Shown here one piece after another: positions 17,172-27,261 of a DNA stretch of 64,000 nt. Numbering within the stretch: the first letter of the stretch is position 1; the number at the start of each line of letters is the position of its first letter. This DNA comes from Neptunitalea lumnitzerae (lineage in GTDB: Bacteria > Bacteroidota > Bacteroidia > Flavobacteriales > Flavobacteriaceae): positions 682,001-746,000 of the forward strand of contig NZ_BRVO01000002.1 of NCBI RefSeq assembly GCF_027924185.1. Direction: 5' to 3'. The translations under genes and the position numbers were made by a program. Below the pieces are notes generated by a model. It searched no databases. It was not told the origin of the DNA and saw nothing but the letters and a program-made list of their open reading frames with translations.

Positions 17172-18083
17172 ATGAGTACTTCTACCCATAGGCTTGCTCT
17201 CTTATCAGTTTTCACAACCTTATTTTTATTATGTAATGCTACTGTTTTTGCGCAAGCAAATCAATATTCATGGTGGTATGAGTTACATAATTACTCTGGT
17301 GATTATACTAAAATTTTACCCATTTCTCCTGCATATATGGGCCCAAATGCATTGCCTGTACCCGAAATTTTAAATGGTAAATTACCTGAAAAAAGTTATA
17401 TAAAAGCTGGGGGTGAAATTCATTTTAGTGAAGGTGATGATACACAAAATGGATATGTAGAATTATATGTACCCTTATTTAGTAAAAGAGTTGGGCTAAG
17501 TATTAATATGGTGCCCTATGAACATTACAAAATGGACATGGAAACCAGAGACTTAAGAAAAGCTATGGATTACGATGGAAAAGGTACGGCTATTGGCGAT
17601 CTTAACATAGCTACAAATATTCAGTTACTAGAAAACCATAAACTATGGCCAGATATAGTTTTATCTATCAATTTAAAAACAGCTTCAGGATCTAATTTAA
17701 GAGGTATGCGCTATACCGATACCCCTGGATATTCATTTTACTTTGCTTTAGGAAAAACCTTGCCTACCAATGGTTTTATTGAAAGTATAAGACCTCACGG
17801 AATTGCTGGGTTATATGTTTATCAAACTTTTCATACCGTATACAGACAAAATGATTGCCTACTTTACGGAATTGGTGTGGATACAAACATGAAAAAAGTT
17901 AAGTTTACAAATGCGCTAGGTGGCTACCAAGGTTATATTGGTAATGAAGACCATCCTCTGGTCTATAGAGCAACACTAACAAGTACTTTTAATTCTAAAC
18001 TTAACTTTGATATACGTTTTCAACAAGGGCTTAGAGATTTTGAATATTCTTCATTAAGAATGAGTTGTCTCATTAATCTTTAA
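17172..18083 (+). CDS. Secreted or outer-membrane protein of unknown function (303 aa)
   Basis: I do not recognise the family. A signal peptide ends near residue 28 (LLCNATVFAQ). The mature protein has many short amphipathic strands with aromatic ends (VELYVPLFSKRVGLSINMVPYE, DIVLSINLKTASG, YSFYFALGKTL, YRATLTSTFNSKLNFDIRF), suggesting an outer-membrane barrel. It lies 77 bp after the GT39-like gene on the same strand with no terminator in between, so the two may be co-transcribed. Its stop codon overlaps that of the convergent parC gene by 4 bp (18080-18083). Confidence 0.7.
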   Translation: MSTSTHRLALLSVFTTLFLLCNATVFAQANQYSWWYELHNYSGDYTKILPISPAYMGPNALPVPEILNGKLPEKSYIKAGGEIHFSEGDDTQNGYVELYVPLFSKRVGLSINMVPYEHYKMDMETRDLRKAMDYDGKGTAIGDLNIATNIQLLENHKLWPDIVLSINLKTASGSNLRGMRYTDTPGYSFYFALGKTLPTNGFIESIRPHGIAGLYVYQTFHTVYRQNDCLLYGIGVDTNMKKVKFTNALGGYQGYIGNEDHPLVYRATLTSTFNSKLNFDIRFQQGLRDFEYSSLRMSCLINL

Positions 18084-20653
18084 GAGAATAAATCTCCTTG
18101 CGTATCTTCATCCTCTTCTTCTGGTTCCGGTTCAGGAACTTCATAAGGTAGCGGATCAAGCATATGAATATTTTTTATTTTATCCGCTGTCAATTGATTG
18201 CCAAGAGCTTTTATTCCTTTCACAGCTATAAACTCTTCCATATCAACTGTTAGATTAGGTTTAGGGTCTTTACCTCTAGGTTTTACAAACTCAATTTCAG
18301 CTACAGGTCGCCAATCTGTAGTTACTGACTCCAATGTAGTTTTAGGGTGTTCAGAGATTACAAGTTCCTCTTTACTATCGTTCTCTATCAAAAAACGTTT
18401 CAGGTAATATTTCTCTTTCTCGCCATCAAAATAAATAACTGAAATTGGTTTTTCAGGCACCCACTTTTCTAACACTATCATGTCATTGTCAAAATGTAAC
18501 GTCATTTCTGGTGTTACGGTTTTAACAATACCATTTTTTCTAATAATCAATAATTTATCTTCTCCTTTAAACTCTCCTAAAAGATCTCCTCTCTCATCTA
18601 CGTTTAATCTTCTAACAACAGGATCAAACCAAATTTTACGTGGCTTTAATGTAGAAATACCCTTTTCTTTAAAATCTACACGTTTAACGCTATTTTTAGA
18701 AACTATGTTTCCTTTAGACGCCCTACCTTTAATAAGAATATCGGCAAAATCAACATCCCATTTAAGTAATCTAACACTACTAACAGCACGTAAATGAATA
18801 GTAACTACCTCTGCCTCTCCATTAGGGTTTGCAGTGAAGTGCAATACTCTACTTCCTGGTTTGCCCTGAGTTAAATCATACTCTCTATCTCTAGTAACAC
18901 TAGTAACGTTAAAACGTTTTATATAAGATGGTCCGTTTTTACCATCTTTATAAATCATATTATAAATGGTTCTTTTATCTCCTTTTTTAAATACAGCTAC
19001 ATGAATTATCTCTTTATCAATATAAGTTTTATCAGCAACTTTTGTTACTTGCATTTTTCCGTTTGCAGTAAATACAATTATATCGTCAATATCACTACAA
19101 TCTGTAACGTATTCATCCTTTCTTAAAGAAGTACCTATAAACCCTTCAGCTCTATTCACATAAAGCTTATTATTTCTTATAACTACCTTAGTAGCTTCTA
19201 TATTATCAAAGTGCTTAATCTCTGTCTTACGTTCTTTACCTTGACCATAAGTTTTCTTAAGATTTGTAAAATAGTCTATAGTAAAATCTATTAAATGCTC
19301 TAAATTATATTTTACTTGCGCTATTTTTTCTTCTAAAGCATCTATTAATTGCTGAGCTTTATTAATATCAAATTTAGAAATTCTTTTAATTCTAATCTCT
19401 GTAAGCCTAACAATATCCTCTTCAACAACAGGTCTTTTTAAATGACCTATATGTGGTTTTAACCCTTTATCAATGGCCTTAATTACCCCTTCCCAAGTTT
19501 CTTCTTCTTCTATATCTCTATAGATTTTATTTTCTATAAAAATTCTTTCTAAAGAAGCAAAGTGCCACTGATCTTCATACTCTCCTAACTGTACCTCTAA
19601 CTCTTGTTTTAGTAGTTGTACCGTATTATCAGTAGATCTTCGTAACATTTCAGACACTCCAATAAATAAAGGACTATTATTATCAATAATACAACCTAAA
19701 GGTGAGATAGAACTTTCACACGCTGTGAAAGCATATAGTGCATCAATAGTTTTATCAGGTGATATACCATTTGGTAAGTGTACTAATATTTCAACTTCCG
19801 CAGCTGTATTATCCTCAATCTTCTTGATTTTTATTTTACCCTTATCATTTGCTTTTAGAATAGAGTCAATTAACGAAGAAGTAGTTGTAGAGTAAGGTAT
19901 TTCATTAATTACCAACGTGTTTTTATCTAGTTGATTAATTTTTGCCCGTACTCTAACCTTTCCTCCTCTTAAACCATCATTATAATTAGAAACATCCATA
20001 ACTCCTCCCGTTGGAAAATCAGGATATAAATCAAACCTTTTCCCCTTTAAATGCTTTATAGAAGCATCTATAAGTTCAAGGAAGTTATGAGGTAATATTT
20101 TTGTAGACAAACCTACGGCAATACCCTCTGCTCCCTGTGCTAACAATAATGGGAATTTAACGGGTAGGTTTACGGGTTCTTTTTTTCTACCATCATAACT
20201 AGCCTGCCATTCTGTAATTTTAGGGCTATAAACAACCTCTAAACCAAACTTAGACAATCTAGCCTCTATATATCTAGATGCCGCAGCACCATCACCTGTA
20301 AGTATGTTACCCCAGTTCCCCTGCGTATCTATCAATAAATCCTTCTGCCCAATTTGCACCATTGCATCTGCAATACTTGCATCACCGTGCGGGTGATATT
20401 GCATGGTATGCCCAACAATATTAGCTACCTTATTGTACCTACCATCATCTAACTCTTTTAAAGAATGCATTATTCTTCGTTGAACCGGTTTAAATCCGTC
20501 TTCGATGGCTGGCACAGCACGTTCAAGAATAACATAAGAAGCATAATCTAAAAACCAGTCTTCATACATACCGGTAATACGCTTTATGCTATCTTGTTCT
20601 TCTTTTTTTGAGTTATCGTTAGAATTTAGTTCTTCAGAATGGTCGGTACTCAT
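18080..20653 (-). CDS. parC: DNA topoisomerase IV subunit A
   Basis: Type IIA topoisomerase breakage-reunion subunit, 857 residues, working with the ParE protein encoded just upstream to decatenate chromosomes. The 5Y-CAP domain has the catalytic Tyr128 in DGAAASRYIEARLS, with GHTMQYHPHGDASIADAMVQ before it (winged-helix and quinolone-region residues). A beta-propeller C-terminal domain follows from about residue 500. Assignment as ParC rather than GyrA rests on the pairing with the short 618-residue ParE-like B subunit and on the family's usual arrangement in Bacteroidota. A Glu/Asp-rich tail (PEPEPEEEDEDTQGDLFS) ends the protein. Confidence 0.93.
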   Translation of the reverse strand: MSTDHSEELNSNDNSKKEEQDSIKRITGMYEDWFLDYASYVILERAVPAIEDGFKPVQRRIMHSLKELDDGRYNKVANIVGHTMQYHPHGDASIADAMVQIGQKDLLIDTQGNWGNILTGDGAAASRYIEARLSKFGLEVVYSPKITEWQASYDGRKKEPVNLPVKFPLLLAQGAEGIAVGLSTKILPHNFLELIDASIKHLKGKRFDLYPDFPTGGVMDVSNYNDGLRGGKVRVRAKINQLDKNTLVINEIPYSTTTSSLIDSILKANDKGKIKIKKIEDNTAAEVEILVHLPNGISPDKTIDALYAFTACESSISPLGCIIDNNSPLFIGVSEMLRRSTDNTVQLLKQELEVQLGEYEDQWHFASLERIFIENKIYRDIEEEETWEGVIKAIDKGLKPHIGHLKRPVVEEDIVRLTEIRIKRISKFDINKAQQLIDALEEKIAQVKYNLEHLIDFTIDYFTNLKKTYGQGKERKTEIKHFDNIEATKVVIRNNKLYVNRAEGFIGTSLRKDEYVTDCSDIDDIIVFTANGKMQVTKVADKTYIDKEIIHVAVFKKGDKRTIYNMIYKDGKNGPSYIKRFNVTSVTRDREYDLTQGKPGSRVLHFTANPNGEAEVVTIHLRAVSSVRLLKWDVDFADILIKGRASKGNIVSKNSVKRVDFKEKGISTLKPRKIWFDPVVRRLNVDERGDLLGEFKGEDKLLIIRKNGIVKTVTPEMTLHFDNDMIVLEKWVPEKPISVIYFDGEKEKYYLKRFLIENDSKEELVISEHPKTTLESVTTDWRPVAEIEFVKPRGKDPKPNLTVDMEEFIAVKGIKALGNQLTADKIKNIHMLDPLPYEVPEPEPEEEDEDTQGDLFS

Positions 20654-20689
20654 TGATGATTAAAATAGGTTTTAGGTTATAAATACTTT

Positions 20690-22546
20690 TTAGGATTCTC
20701 CTTCAAGTAAATCTAGTTCTACTTTCAAGTTTTTGATAATAAAATCCTGTCTATCGGGTGTATTTTTACCCATATAAAAACTTAATAATTCTTCTATAGT
20801 AATAGCTTTATCTAACATCACTGGGTCTAACCTTATGTTATCTCCAATAAAATGCTTAAACTCATCAGGTGAAATTTCACCCAAACCTTTAAATCGGGTT
20901 ATCTCTGGTTTGCCTCGTAACTTATCAATAGCTTGCACCTTTTCTTCTTCACTATAACAGTAAATAGTTTCCTTTTTATTACGAACCCTAAACAAAGGTG
21001 TTTGCAAAATATACAAATGCCCTTCTTTAATTAGTTCTGGGAAAAACTGAAGAAAAAATGTTATCAACAGCAAACGAATATGCATACCATCTACATCGGC
21101 ATCTGTTGCTATTACAATGTTATTGTAACGCAGATCCTCCATAGACTCTTCTATATTTAAAGCCGCTTGTAACAAATTAAACTCTTCATTTTCATAAACA
21201 ATTTTCTTTGTCATACCATAGGTATTCAAAGGCTTACCACGCAAACTGAATACTGCTTGCGTATTTACGTCTCTAGATTTGGTTATACTTCCAGATGCAG
21301 AATCTCCCTCCGTAATAAACAACGTAGATTCTAAGTATCTATCTTTCTTAGATTCTGTTAGGTGTACCCTACAATCACGTAATTTTTTATTGTGTAAACT
21401 TGCTTTTTTAGCACGTTCTTTAGCTAATTTTCGTATTCCTGAAAGTTCCTTTCGCTCTTTCTCTGCTTGAATGATTTTGCGTTGTAACTTCTCTGCCGTT
21501 TCTTGGTTCTTATGTAAAAAGTTATCGAACTTAGTTTTTACAAAATCATTAATATAAGTTCGCACGGTTGGTAAATCACCTCCCATGTCTGTAGAACCTA
21601 ATTTAGTTTTTGTCTGACTTTCAAAAACAGGCTCCATTACTTTAATAGAAATTGCCCCTATAATAGATTTTCTAATATCAGATGCATCATAATTTTTTCC
21701 GTAAAATTCTCTTACAGTTCTTACGATAGCCTCTCTAAAAGCTGTAAGGTGTGTACCTCCCTGTGTTGTGTTTTGCCCGTTTACAAAAGAATAATACTCT
21801 TCAGAATACTGAGATCTACTGTGTGTAATAGCAATTTCAATATCATCTCCTCTTAAATGAACAATAGGATAAAGAAAATCTTCTTCGTTGTTATTGTCAA
21901 GTAATAAATCCTTTAATCCATTTTCAGAATAAAATTTCTCTCCATTAAAAACAATCGTTAATCCTGGATTCAGATAAACATAGTTTTTAAGCATACGCTC
22001 TATATACTCATGTCTAAAACGATAATTTTTAAAAATACTATTATCAGGAATAAAGGTAACCTTAGTACCCTTTCTTTTAGTAGTTTCTACCGGATTTTCT
22101 TCAGTAACCAAATTACCCTGAGCAAATTCGGCAGTTTTGGATTGCCCGTCTCTAACCGATTCTACTTTAAAGAAAGTAGATAATGCATTAACAGCCTTGG
22201 TACCTACACCATTTAATCCTACCGATTTTTTGAAAGCTCTACTATCATACTTACCACCGGTATTCATTTTAGATACCACATCTACCACTTTCCCTAAAGG
22301 AATACCTCGCCCGTAATCTCTAACGGTAACTTTACTTTCTTGTACAGAAATTTCAATAGTTTTACCTGAGCCCATTACAAACTCATCAATACTATTGTCA
22401 AGTACCTCTTTTAAAAGTATATAGATTCCATCATCTGCCGAAGAACCGTCGCCCAGTTTACCAATGTACATACCAGGACGCATTCTAATATGTTCTTTCC
22501 AGTCTAACGAACGTATATTATCTTCTGTATATTGAGTTTCCGCCAT
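20690..22546 (-). CDS. parE: DNA topoisomerase IV subunit B
   Basis: ATPase subunit of topoisomerase IV, 618 residues. The GHKL ATPase domain shows [27 protein letters not shown] (Mg-binding Asn51 region), DYGRGIPLG and [17 protein letters not shown]. The TOPRIM domain has the metal-binding EGDSASG and [10 protein letters not shown] motifs. It ends with the standard [15 protein letters not shown]. The length and the lack of the GyrB insertion fit ParE. It is followed after 36 bp by parC, making a parE-parC operon. Confidence 0.95.
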   Translation of the reverse strand: MAETQYTEDNIRSLDWKEHIRMRPGMYIGKLGDGSSADDGIYILLKEVLDNSIDEFVMGSGKTIEISVQESKVTVRDYGRGIPLGKVVDVVSKMNTGGKYDSRAFKKSVGLNGVGTKAVNALSTFFKVESVRDGQSKTAEFAQGNLVTEENPVETTKRKGTKVTFIPDNSIFKNYRFRHEYIERMLKNYVYLNPGLTIVFNGEKFYSENGLKDLLLDNNNEEDFLYPIVHLRGDDIEIAITHSRSQYSEEYYSFVNGQNTTQGGTHLTAFREAIVRTVREFYGKNYDASDIRKSIIGAISIKVMEPVFESQTKTKLGSTDMGGDLPTVRTYINDFVKTKFDNFLHKNQETAEKLQRKIIQAEKERKELSGIRKLAKERAKKASLHNKKLRDCRVHLTESKKDRYLESTLFITEGDSASGSITKSRDVNTQAVFSLRGKPLNTYGMTKKIVYENEEFNLLQAALNIEESMEDLRYNNIVIATDADVDGMHIRLLLITFFLQFFPELIKEGHLYILQTPLFRVRNKKETIYCYSEEEKVQAIDKLRGKPEITRFKGLGEISPDEFKHFIGDNIRLDPVMLDKAITIEELLSFYMGKNTPDRQDFIIKNLKVELDLLEGES

Positions 22547-22646
22547 AAATTAAGTAGAGTATATATAGATGTGCGTTGCTAATATACTATTTATGAACAA
22601 TTATTAAAAGAGGTGTTTATGTAAAGTAATTAACAAAAAGCATTAT

Positions 22647-24848
22647 TTAAGCAAGATACTTGATTAAAATTTCTAACAATTTATTTTTGTTAAAGGGTTT
22701 TATTAAAATATCATCCATTCCTGCTTCCATTGCTATGTCTTCTATCTCACTTAATTCTGAGGCTGTTACTGCAACAATTGGTAATTCTTTATCAAATTCT
22801 CTAACGCTTCTCGTTATTTCATACCCATTTAAGCCAGGTACATTAATATCTAAAAGAGCTAAATCATAATCAGATGCTTTAATAGCTTCTAATCCTTCAT
22901 TTCCATTAGAATAAACATCTAAATTTACATTGTAAATACTTAGAAACTTGTTTAAAACCAATTTATTAATTTCATTGTCTTCCACAAGAAGTATTTTCTT
23001 ATCTACGAATTTAGATTTATATGCTTCTTCACTATTTGCTTTTCTACACTTTTCGTCTTCTACAATACCTGCCACTAAATCAAAATAAAATATGGTCCCC
23101 AAACCTTCTTTACTTTTTAAATGTATAGAACTTCCCATTTGCTCTAATAAACTTTTAACAATGGATAACCCTAAACCAGCTCCTTCCATGATACTCTGAT
23201 TCTCACTTATCTGAGAAAATTTCTGAAATATCTGCTTTTTCTGATCTTCAGGAATGCCTTTTCCATCATCTTTAACAGCAAAACGAATTCTCATTTTTTT
23301 GTCTTCTAATCTTAGCTCTGGCCCCTTTTTTACTTCAACAACAACCCTTCCATTTTTAGAAAATTTTATAGCATTCTCCATTAGATTAATTAAAACCTCT
23401 GAAAGAATACTTTCATCTAAAACTATAATTTTAGGTATCTCTTCTCCCACTACAAAAGAAACTGCTACATTATGCTTTGTGGCAGAATACTCTATAGAAT
23501 GCTTGATGTTATCAAAGAAATTATGAATATTAAATTCTTTAGGTAATACCTTTACTTTATTGTTATCTATTTTACTTAACAATAAAACATTATTTATTAA
23601 CCCTAGTAAATAGTCTCCTGAAAACTTTAAGCTTTCTAACAACTGTCTGTTCTTACTAGATATTTCTTTTTCAGCTAGTAATAAAGATGTAATACCTGTA
23701 ACCCCATGCAGTGGAGTTCTTAATTCATGACTAATATTTGAAACAAAATTAGATTTTGCTTCCGCTGCTAGAGAGGCTTGTTTTTTGGCTTCTATTAACT
23801 GTTTATTATTCTCATTTAAATCTGTAATAAGGCGCTTTTTTACAATATTCTCTCTTAAAATAAAACCTAATAAAATTAACAATAAAAAGGATACTACCAT
23901 ATAAACCCTATTCAGTTTAGCGCTAGAGGCAGCTTCAGCATCAGCTAGTTGCTTCTCTTTCTCTGCAATTTCTATGGTACGTTGGTATTCTTCTACTTTA
24001 TACTTAACCTCTTCTATTTGCATTTTTTTTAGCATAGAGAGATCATTAATCTTTTTATAGGTAGCAACATAATTCTGTAAAGCCTCAAATGCCTTTTGCT
24101 TATCTCCTATTTGTTTATACAGTTTTACCTGTTCCTCGTAAACGTCAGCCGCTTCGTCATCTAACTGATATTTATCTACATAAGTTAAAGCTTTATCAAG
24201 ATAATTTAATCCTTTTTCTACCTCCCCTTTTTCACCATAATATCTTCCTAAAACATAATAAGAATGACATTTGGTTCCATCTATATCTATATTGGACTTT
24301 AGTTCATTCTCCTGAAAATACACATCAAAAGATGGTAAATAAGTAGTTATAGAATCGTATTCTTTTAAATCAAGATATTCCCAACATAAATTAATTACGT
24401 AGGTCATTCTATTTTTAACTCTCATTTTTTCACAAATATCCAGAGCTTGCAGATAAAACTCTTTCGATTTTTTATGGTCTTTATCATGAAGTGATGCAAT
24501 GTTACCTAAACCATTATAGATATCTATAATAAAAAGTGAATCCTTTATTTTTTCAGCTATATCAAGTGTTTTGAGATATTTATCTTTTGCTCGAGAATAT
24601 TCTTCAATATACTCATCATTTAGTGCTAAAAGATAATATGCTTCTGCTATAAAAACACTATCTCCTTCTTTATAAGCTTGCTCTAATAATAACCTTCCAG
24701 ACTTTACAGATTCTATATAATCTTTTTTATCCATATAGTCATACCCCTGTTGTAATATAATATTCAACGAGTCTTTACTATAAGGCTCTGCAAAACTGCT
24801 ACCAAAGGCACATAGAAGTAAACATAAAAAAAGATAAAAGTTTTTCAT
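22647..24848 (-). CDS. TPR-sensor hybrid histidine kinase
   Basis: A 733-residue membrane-bound hybrid sensor. A signal peptide (1-20) leads into a periplasmic tetratricopeptide-repeat domain (about 30-275; YLKTLDIAEKIKDSLFIIDIYNG and similar helical pairs). A coiled coil (280-310) and one transmembrane helix (314-332) follow. The cytoplasmic part has HisKA with His374 (FVSNISHELRTPLHG), HATPase_c (N box ENAIKFSKNG, DDGKGIPEDQ, GAGLGLSIVKS) and a receiver domain with phospho-acceptor Asp667 (LALLDINVPGLNGYE) and the partner Lys in ILIKPF. There is no DNA-binding or Hpt domain, so a separate partner must pass on the signal. The gene is 100 bp upstream of parE; the ligand is unknown. Confidence 0.93.
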   Translation of the reverse strand: MKNFYLFLCLLLCAFGSSFAEPYSKDSLNIILQQGYDYMDKKDYIESVKSGRLLLEQAYKEGDSVFIAEAYYLLALNDEYIEEYSRAKDKYLKTLDIAEKIKDSLFIIDIYNGLGNIASLHDKDHKKSKEFYLQALDICEKMRVKNRMTYVINLCWEYLDLKEYDSITTYLPSFDVYFQENELKSNIDIDGTKCHSYYVLGRYYGEKGEVEKGLNYLDKALTYVDKYQLDDEAADVYEEQVKLYKQIGDKQKAFEALQNYVATYKKINDLSMLKKMQIEEVKYKVEEYQRTIEIAEKEKQLADAEAASSAKLNRVYMVVSFLLLILLGFILRENIVKKRLITDLNENNKQLIEAKKQASLAAEAKSNFVSNISHELRTPLHGVTGITSLLLAEKEISSKNRQLLESLKFSGDYLLGLINNVLLLSKIDNNKVKVLPKEFNIHNFFDNIKHSIEYSATKHNVAVSFVVGEEIPKIIVLDESILSEVLINLMENAIKFSKNGRVVVEVKKGPELRLEDKKMRIRFAVKDDGKGIPEDQKKQIFQKFSQISENQSIMEGAGLGLSIVKSLLEQMGSSIHLKSKEGLGTIFYFDLVAGIVEDEKCRKANSEEAYKSKFVDKKILLVEDNEINKLVLNKFLSIYNVNLDVYSNGNEGLEAIKASDYDLALLDINVPGLNGYEITRSVREFDKELPIVAVTASELSEIEDIAMEAGMDDILIKPFNKNKLLEILIKYLA

Positions 24849-24949
24849 TCTTACAAGAGGGATAGAAAGAAATGATTTACTAATTCACACAAAAATATAA
24901 AAGAGTAAAAAAACAATAATTTTAAAACAAATACTCATTAAATATAAAA

Positions 24950-24970
24950 AAATCGCCTAAAAGGCGATTT
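24950..24970 (-). terminator. Intrinsic terminator after ychF
   Basis: AAATCGCCT pairs with AGGCGATTT around a 3-base loop; on the minus strand a T-run follows. It lies 10 bp past the ychF stop. Confidence 0.85.
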
Positions 24971-24979
24971 TCCATACTG

Positions 24980-26071
24980 TTATACATTAAATCTGAAGTG
25001 CATTATATCACCATCTTTAACTATATATTCTTTTCCTTCAACTCTCATTTTTCCGGCTTCCTTCACCTTATTTTCACTCCCAAAAGAAACATAATCATTA
25101 TAAGCTATCACTTCTGCTCTAATAAATCCTTTTTCAAAATCGGTATGAATAACTCCAGCTGCTTGTGGTGCTGTTGCACCTACTGGTATAGTCCAAGCTC
25201 TAACTTCTTTTACTCCTGCAGTAAAATATGTTTGTAAGTCTAATAACGTATACGCCGCTCTAATTAAACGCGATACACCAGGCTCTGTAAGTCCTATATC
25301 TTCTAAAAAAATCTGACGTTCTTCATAAGACTCTAACTCTGCTATATCAGCTTCAGTTGCTACTGCTAAAACAATAACTTCTGCGTTTTCATCTTTTACA
25401 GCTTCTTTTACAGTTTCTACAAATGCATTACCGTCTTTTGCAGATGCTTCATCTACATTACAAACATATAAGATAGGTTTTGCTGTTAATAATTGAAAAC
25501 CCTTCATTAATAAAGCCTCATCTTCATCAACTTCAACACCTCTTGCCGAAATACCACTTTCTAGTGCTTGCTTGAATTTTTGTAACGTAGCTTGTTCTTT
25601 TTGAGCATCTTTATCACCTGTCTTAGCAGCTCTATTAACTTTTTCAAGTCTTTTATCTACTGTTTCAAGGTCTTTTAATTGAAGTTCTATATCAATAGTT
25701 TCTTTATCTCTAATAGGATCTACACTACCATCTACGTGAACTATATTATCATTTTCAAAACAACGTAATACGTGAATAATGGCATTACATTCTCTAATAT
25801 TTCCTAAAAACTGGTTTCCTAATCCTTCTCCTTTACTAGCACCTCTTACTAAACCAGCAATATCTACAATCTCTACTGTAGCAGGCTGAACTCTTTCTGG
25901 GTTTACTAATTCTTCTAATTTCTCTAAACGTTCATCAGGTACATTAACAACTCCTAAATTAGGTTCTATAGTACAAAACGGAAAATTAGCACTCTGGGCT
26001 TTAGCACTAGATAAACAATTAAATAATGTTGATTTACCAACATTTGGTAATCCTACGATTCCGGCTTTCAT
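24980..26071 (-). CDS. ychF: Redox-regulated ATPase YchF (Obg-like GTPase family)
   Basis: Universally conserved P-loop protein of 363 residues that prefers ATP and associates with ribosomes. The N-terminus MKAGIVGLPNVGKSTLFNC holds the G1 motif. Then come FPFCTIEPNLGVV (switch region), DIAGLVRGASKGEGLGNQFL (G3) and NVDEA in place of the GTP-specifying NKxD motif, as in all YchF proteins. The C-terminal TGS-like domain has ARAWTIPVG-like and GVIHTDFEKGFIRAEV sequences. Length is normal for the family. A -7-type element (TATATTTG, minus strand, 26092-26099) lies 20 bp before the start. Confidence 0.97.
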   Translation of the reverse strand: MKAGIVGLPNVGKSTLFNCLSSAKAQSANFPFCTIEPNLGVVNVPDERLEKLEELVNPERVQPATVEIVDIAGLVRGASKGEGLGNQFLGNIRECNAIIHVLRCFENDNIVHVDGSVDPIRDKETIDIELQLKDLETVDKRLEKVNRAAKTGDKDAQKEQATLQKFKQALESGISARGVEVDEDEALLMKGFQLLTAKPILYVCNVDEASAKDGNAFVETVKEAVKDENAEVIVLAVATEADIAELESYEERQIFLEDIGLTEPGVSRLIRAAYTLLDLQTYFTAGVKEVRAWTIPVGATAPQAAGVIHTDFEKGFIRAEVIAYNDYVSFGSENKVKEAGKMRVEGKEYIVKDGDIMHFRFNV

Positions 26072-26091
26072 CTTATTAATTTTAGTCGCCG

Positions 26092-26099
26092 CAAATATA
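26092..26099 (-). promoter_or_regulatory. Candidate -7 promoter element of ychF (TATATTTG)
   Basis: Matches the Bacteroidota consensus TANNTTTG exactly on the minus strand, 20 bp from the start codon. I found no TTTG -33 box at the preferred distance, so the call is tentative. Confidence 0.45.
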
Positions 26100-26249
26100 C
26101 ATTTCTTTATTCAATAGCTATATACAAAATACACTTACTTACACTATTAGAGACTAAAATGATTAACAAACACTTAAGTTTTATTAACAAGCTTTTGAAA
26201 TTAAAAGCTAAACGCCTTTGCTACTTTTACCAAGTAAAAGAAAAATACT

Positions 26250-26759
26250 ATGAAAAAGAAATTGAAAATTTTAATGCTTATTGGGGCTTTTCTTTTTACG
26301 GCACATGCTTTTTCGCAAGAAGAACAAGACCCAAACAAAGGTATTACCACTGAAACAGAAGTAACTACTATTGAAGTTAACAATGGTAAAGAAGTTCAAA
26401 AATTACAAAAAGAGGTTACCATACAAAGGCAAAATGCGTTAATGCTAAACCAAAAGGATAAAAATAAAGTAAATCAAGACTTTAAAGTTGGCCCTACAAA
26501 GGTTACAAAAACAACGGTTCTTAAAGATGGTGATGAGATAGTTTCTAAAGAAGTTGAGACCTATTTTGAGCAAGGTAATGAAACTTATAAGTTGCAAAAT
26601 AAAAGCTCTAAAACCATTACTCGGGCAAATAATAAAACATATACATTAGAAAATGACCCTAATAACAGTGTTTGTTACTTTACAAAACAAGGAAAAATTT
26701 GTGTAGAATATACCGATAGTACATCGGGGATTAAAAAAACAGAAATCTATTCTAAATAA
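26250..26759 (+). CDS. Small secreted protein of unknown function (169 aa)
   Basis: I do not recognise the family. A signal peptide (MKKKLKILMLIGAFLFTAHAF, cleavage near SQEEQ) precedes a mature region dominated by Thr, Lys, Glu and Val with regular beta-strand periodicity (TTETEVTTIEVNNGKEVQ, KVTKTTVLKDGDEIVSKEV). Two cysteines near the C-terminus (VCYF, KICVEY) may form a disulfide. It stands alone between ychF (divergent) and the convergent ferredoxin gene, with a shared terminator. Confidence 0.7.
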   Translation: MKKKLKILMLIGAFLFTAHAFSQEEQDPNKGITTETEVTTIEVNNGKEVQKLQKEVTIQRQNALMLNQKDKNKVNQDFKVGPTKVTKTTVLKDGDEIVSKEVETYFEQGNETYKLQNKSSKTITRANNKTYTLENDPNNSVCYFTKQGKICVEYTDSTSGIKKTEIYSK

Positions 26760-26782
26760 AGATAAAGTTGGTTGGTTGATTA

Positions 26783-26824
26783 AAAAAACCGCTTGTCATC
26801 AATACTTCAGACAAGCGGTTTTTT
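26783..26824. terminator. Bidirectional intrinsic terminator
   Basis: AAAAAACCGCTTGT pairs perfectly with ACAAGCGGTTTTTT (14 bp) around a 14-base loop. It sits between the convergent small secreted protein and ferredoxin genes and serves both. The plus-strand approach contains TTGGTTGGTT. Confidence 0.88.
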
Positions 26825-26845
26825 ATATCTGTAAATTAGTTCTAA

Positions 26846-27199
26846 TTACCCATCTGGGTGCATAAAACGTTGTTTTGCCAATAATTCGTCCTCAGTTTCT
26901 ACGTGATTGTCATCTGGTATACAACAATCTACCGGACACACAGCGGCACATTGAGGCTCTTCATGAAAACCTTTACACTCTGTACATTTATCTGGTACAA
27001 TATAGTATATCTCATCAGAAATTGGGTCTTGAGCATTATCTGCATTGGCTGATTTACCATCAGGTAAAACAACATCTCCATTTAATTGTGTTCCATCACT
27101 ATAACGCCAATCATCTGCACCCTCATAGATAGCAGTATTAGGGCATTCTGGCTCACATGCTCCACAATTAATACATTCGTCTGTTATTATTATAGCCAT
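26846..27199 (-). CDS. 4Fe-4S dicluster ferredoxin
   Basis: A 117-residue electron carrier with two cluster-binding motifs. The first is C9-x2-C12-x2-C15-x3-C19-P ([15 protein letters not shown]). The second is C72-x2-C75, C84-x3-C88-P ([20 protein letters not shown]), with the longer spacing of Alvin-type ferredoxins. The two are separated by an insert of about 50 residues. It is divergent from the LuxC-like acyl-CoA reductase and next to the serine genes, an arrangement I know from other Flavobacteriaceae. A near-perfect promoter (TTTG-N20-TAAATTTG) precedes it. Confidence 0.93.
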   Translation of the reverse strand: MAIIITDECINCGACEPECPNTAIYEGADDWRYSDGTQLNGDVVLPDGKSANADNAQDPISDEIYYIVPDKCTECKGFHEEPQCAAVCPVDCCIPDDNHVETEDELLAKQRFMHPDG

Positions 27200-27214
27200 A
27201 TTTTTTTCTTTACA

Positions 27215-27256
27215 TAAATTTGTACAAATTTAAAGCCATTATAAAACATAAACAAA
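27215..27256. promoter_or_regulatory. Palindromic divergent promoter between ferredoxin and acyl-CoA reductase genes
   Basis: An 18-bp perfect palindrome TAAATTTGTACAAATTTA (27215-27232) holds one TANNTTTG -7 element on each strand. For the ferredoxin gene (minus) a -33 box TTTG (27253-27256) lies 20 bp upstream of its -7 element (27225-27232), the ideal Bacteroidota spacing. For the plus direction only the -7 element (27215-27222) is evident. Confidence 0.65.
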
Positions 27257-27261
27257 ACTTT

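Noticed and set aside
26159-26353. Plus-strand frame overlapping the small secreted protein gene
   Set aside because: It overlaps the signal-peptide gene at 26250 in another frame and has no export or domain signature; the other frame has a clear signal peptide.
27220-27261. Upstream start of the acyl-CoA reductase at 27220
   Set aside because: This would begin inside the palindromic promoter and add 14 residues not expected in the family; the ATG at 27262 is preferred.
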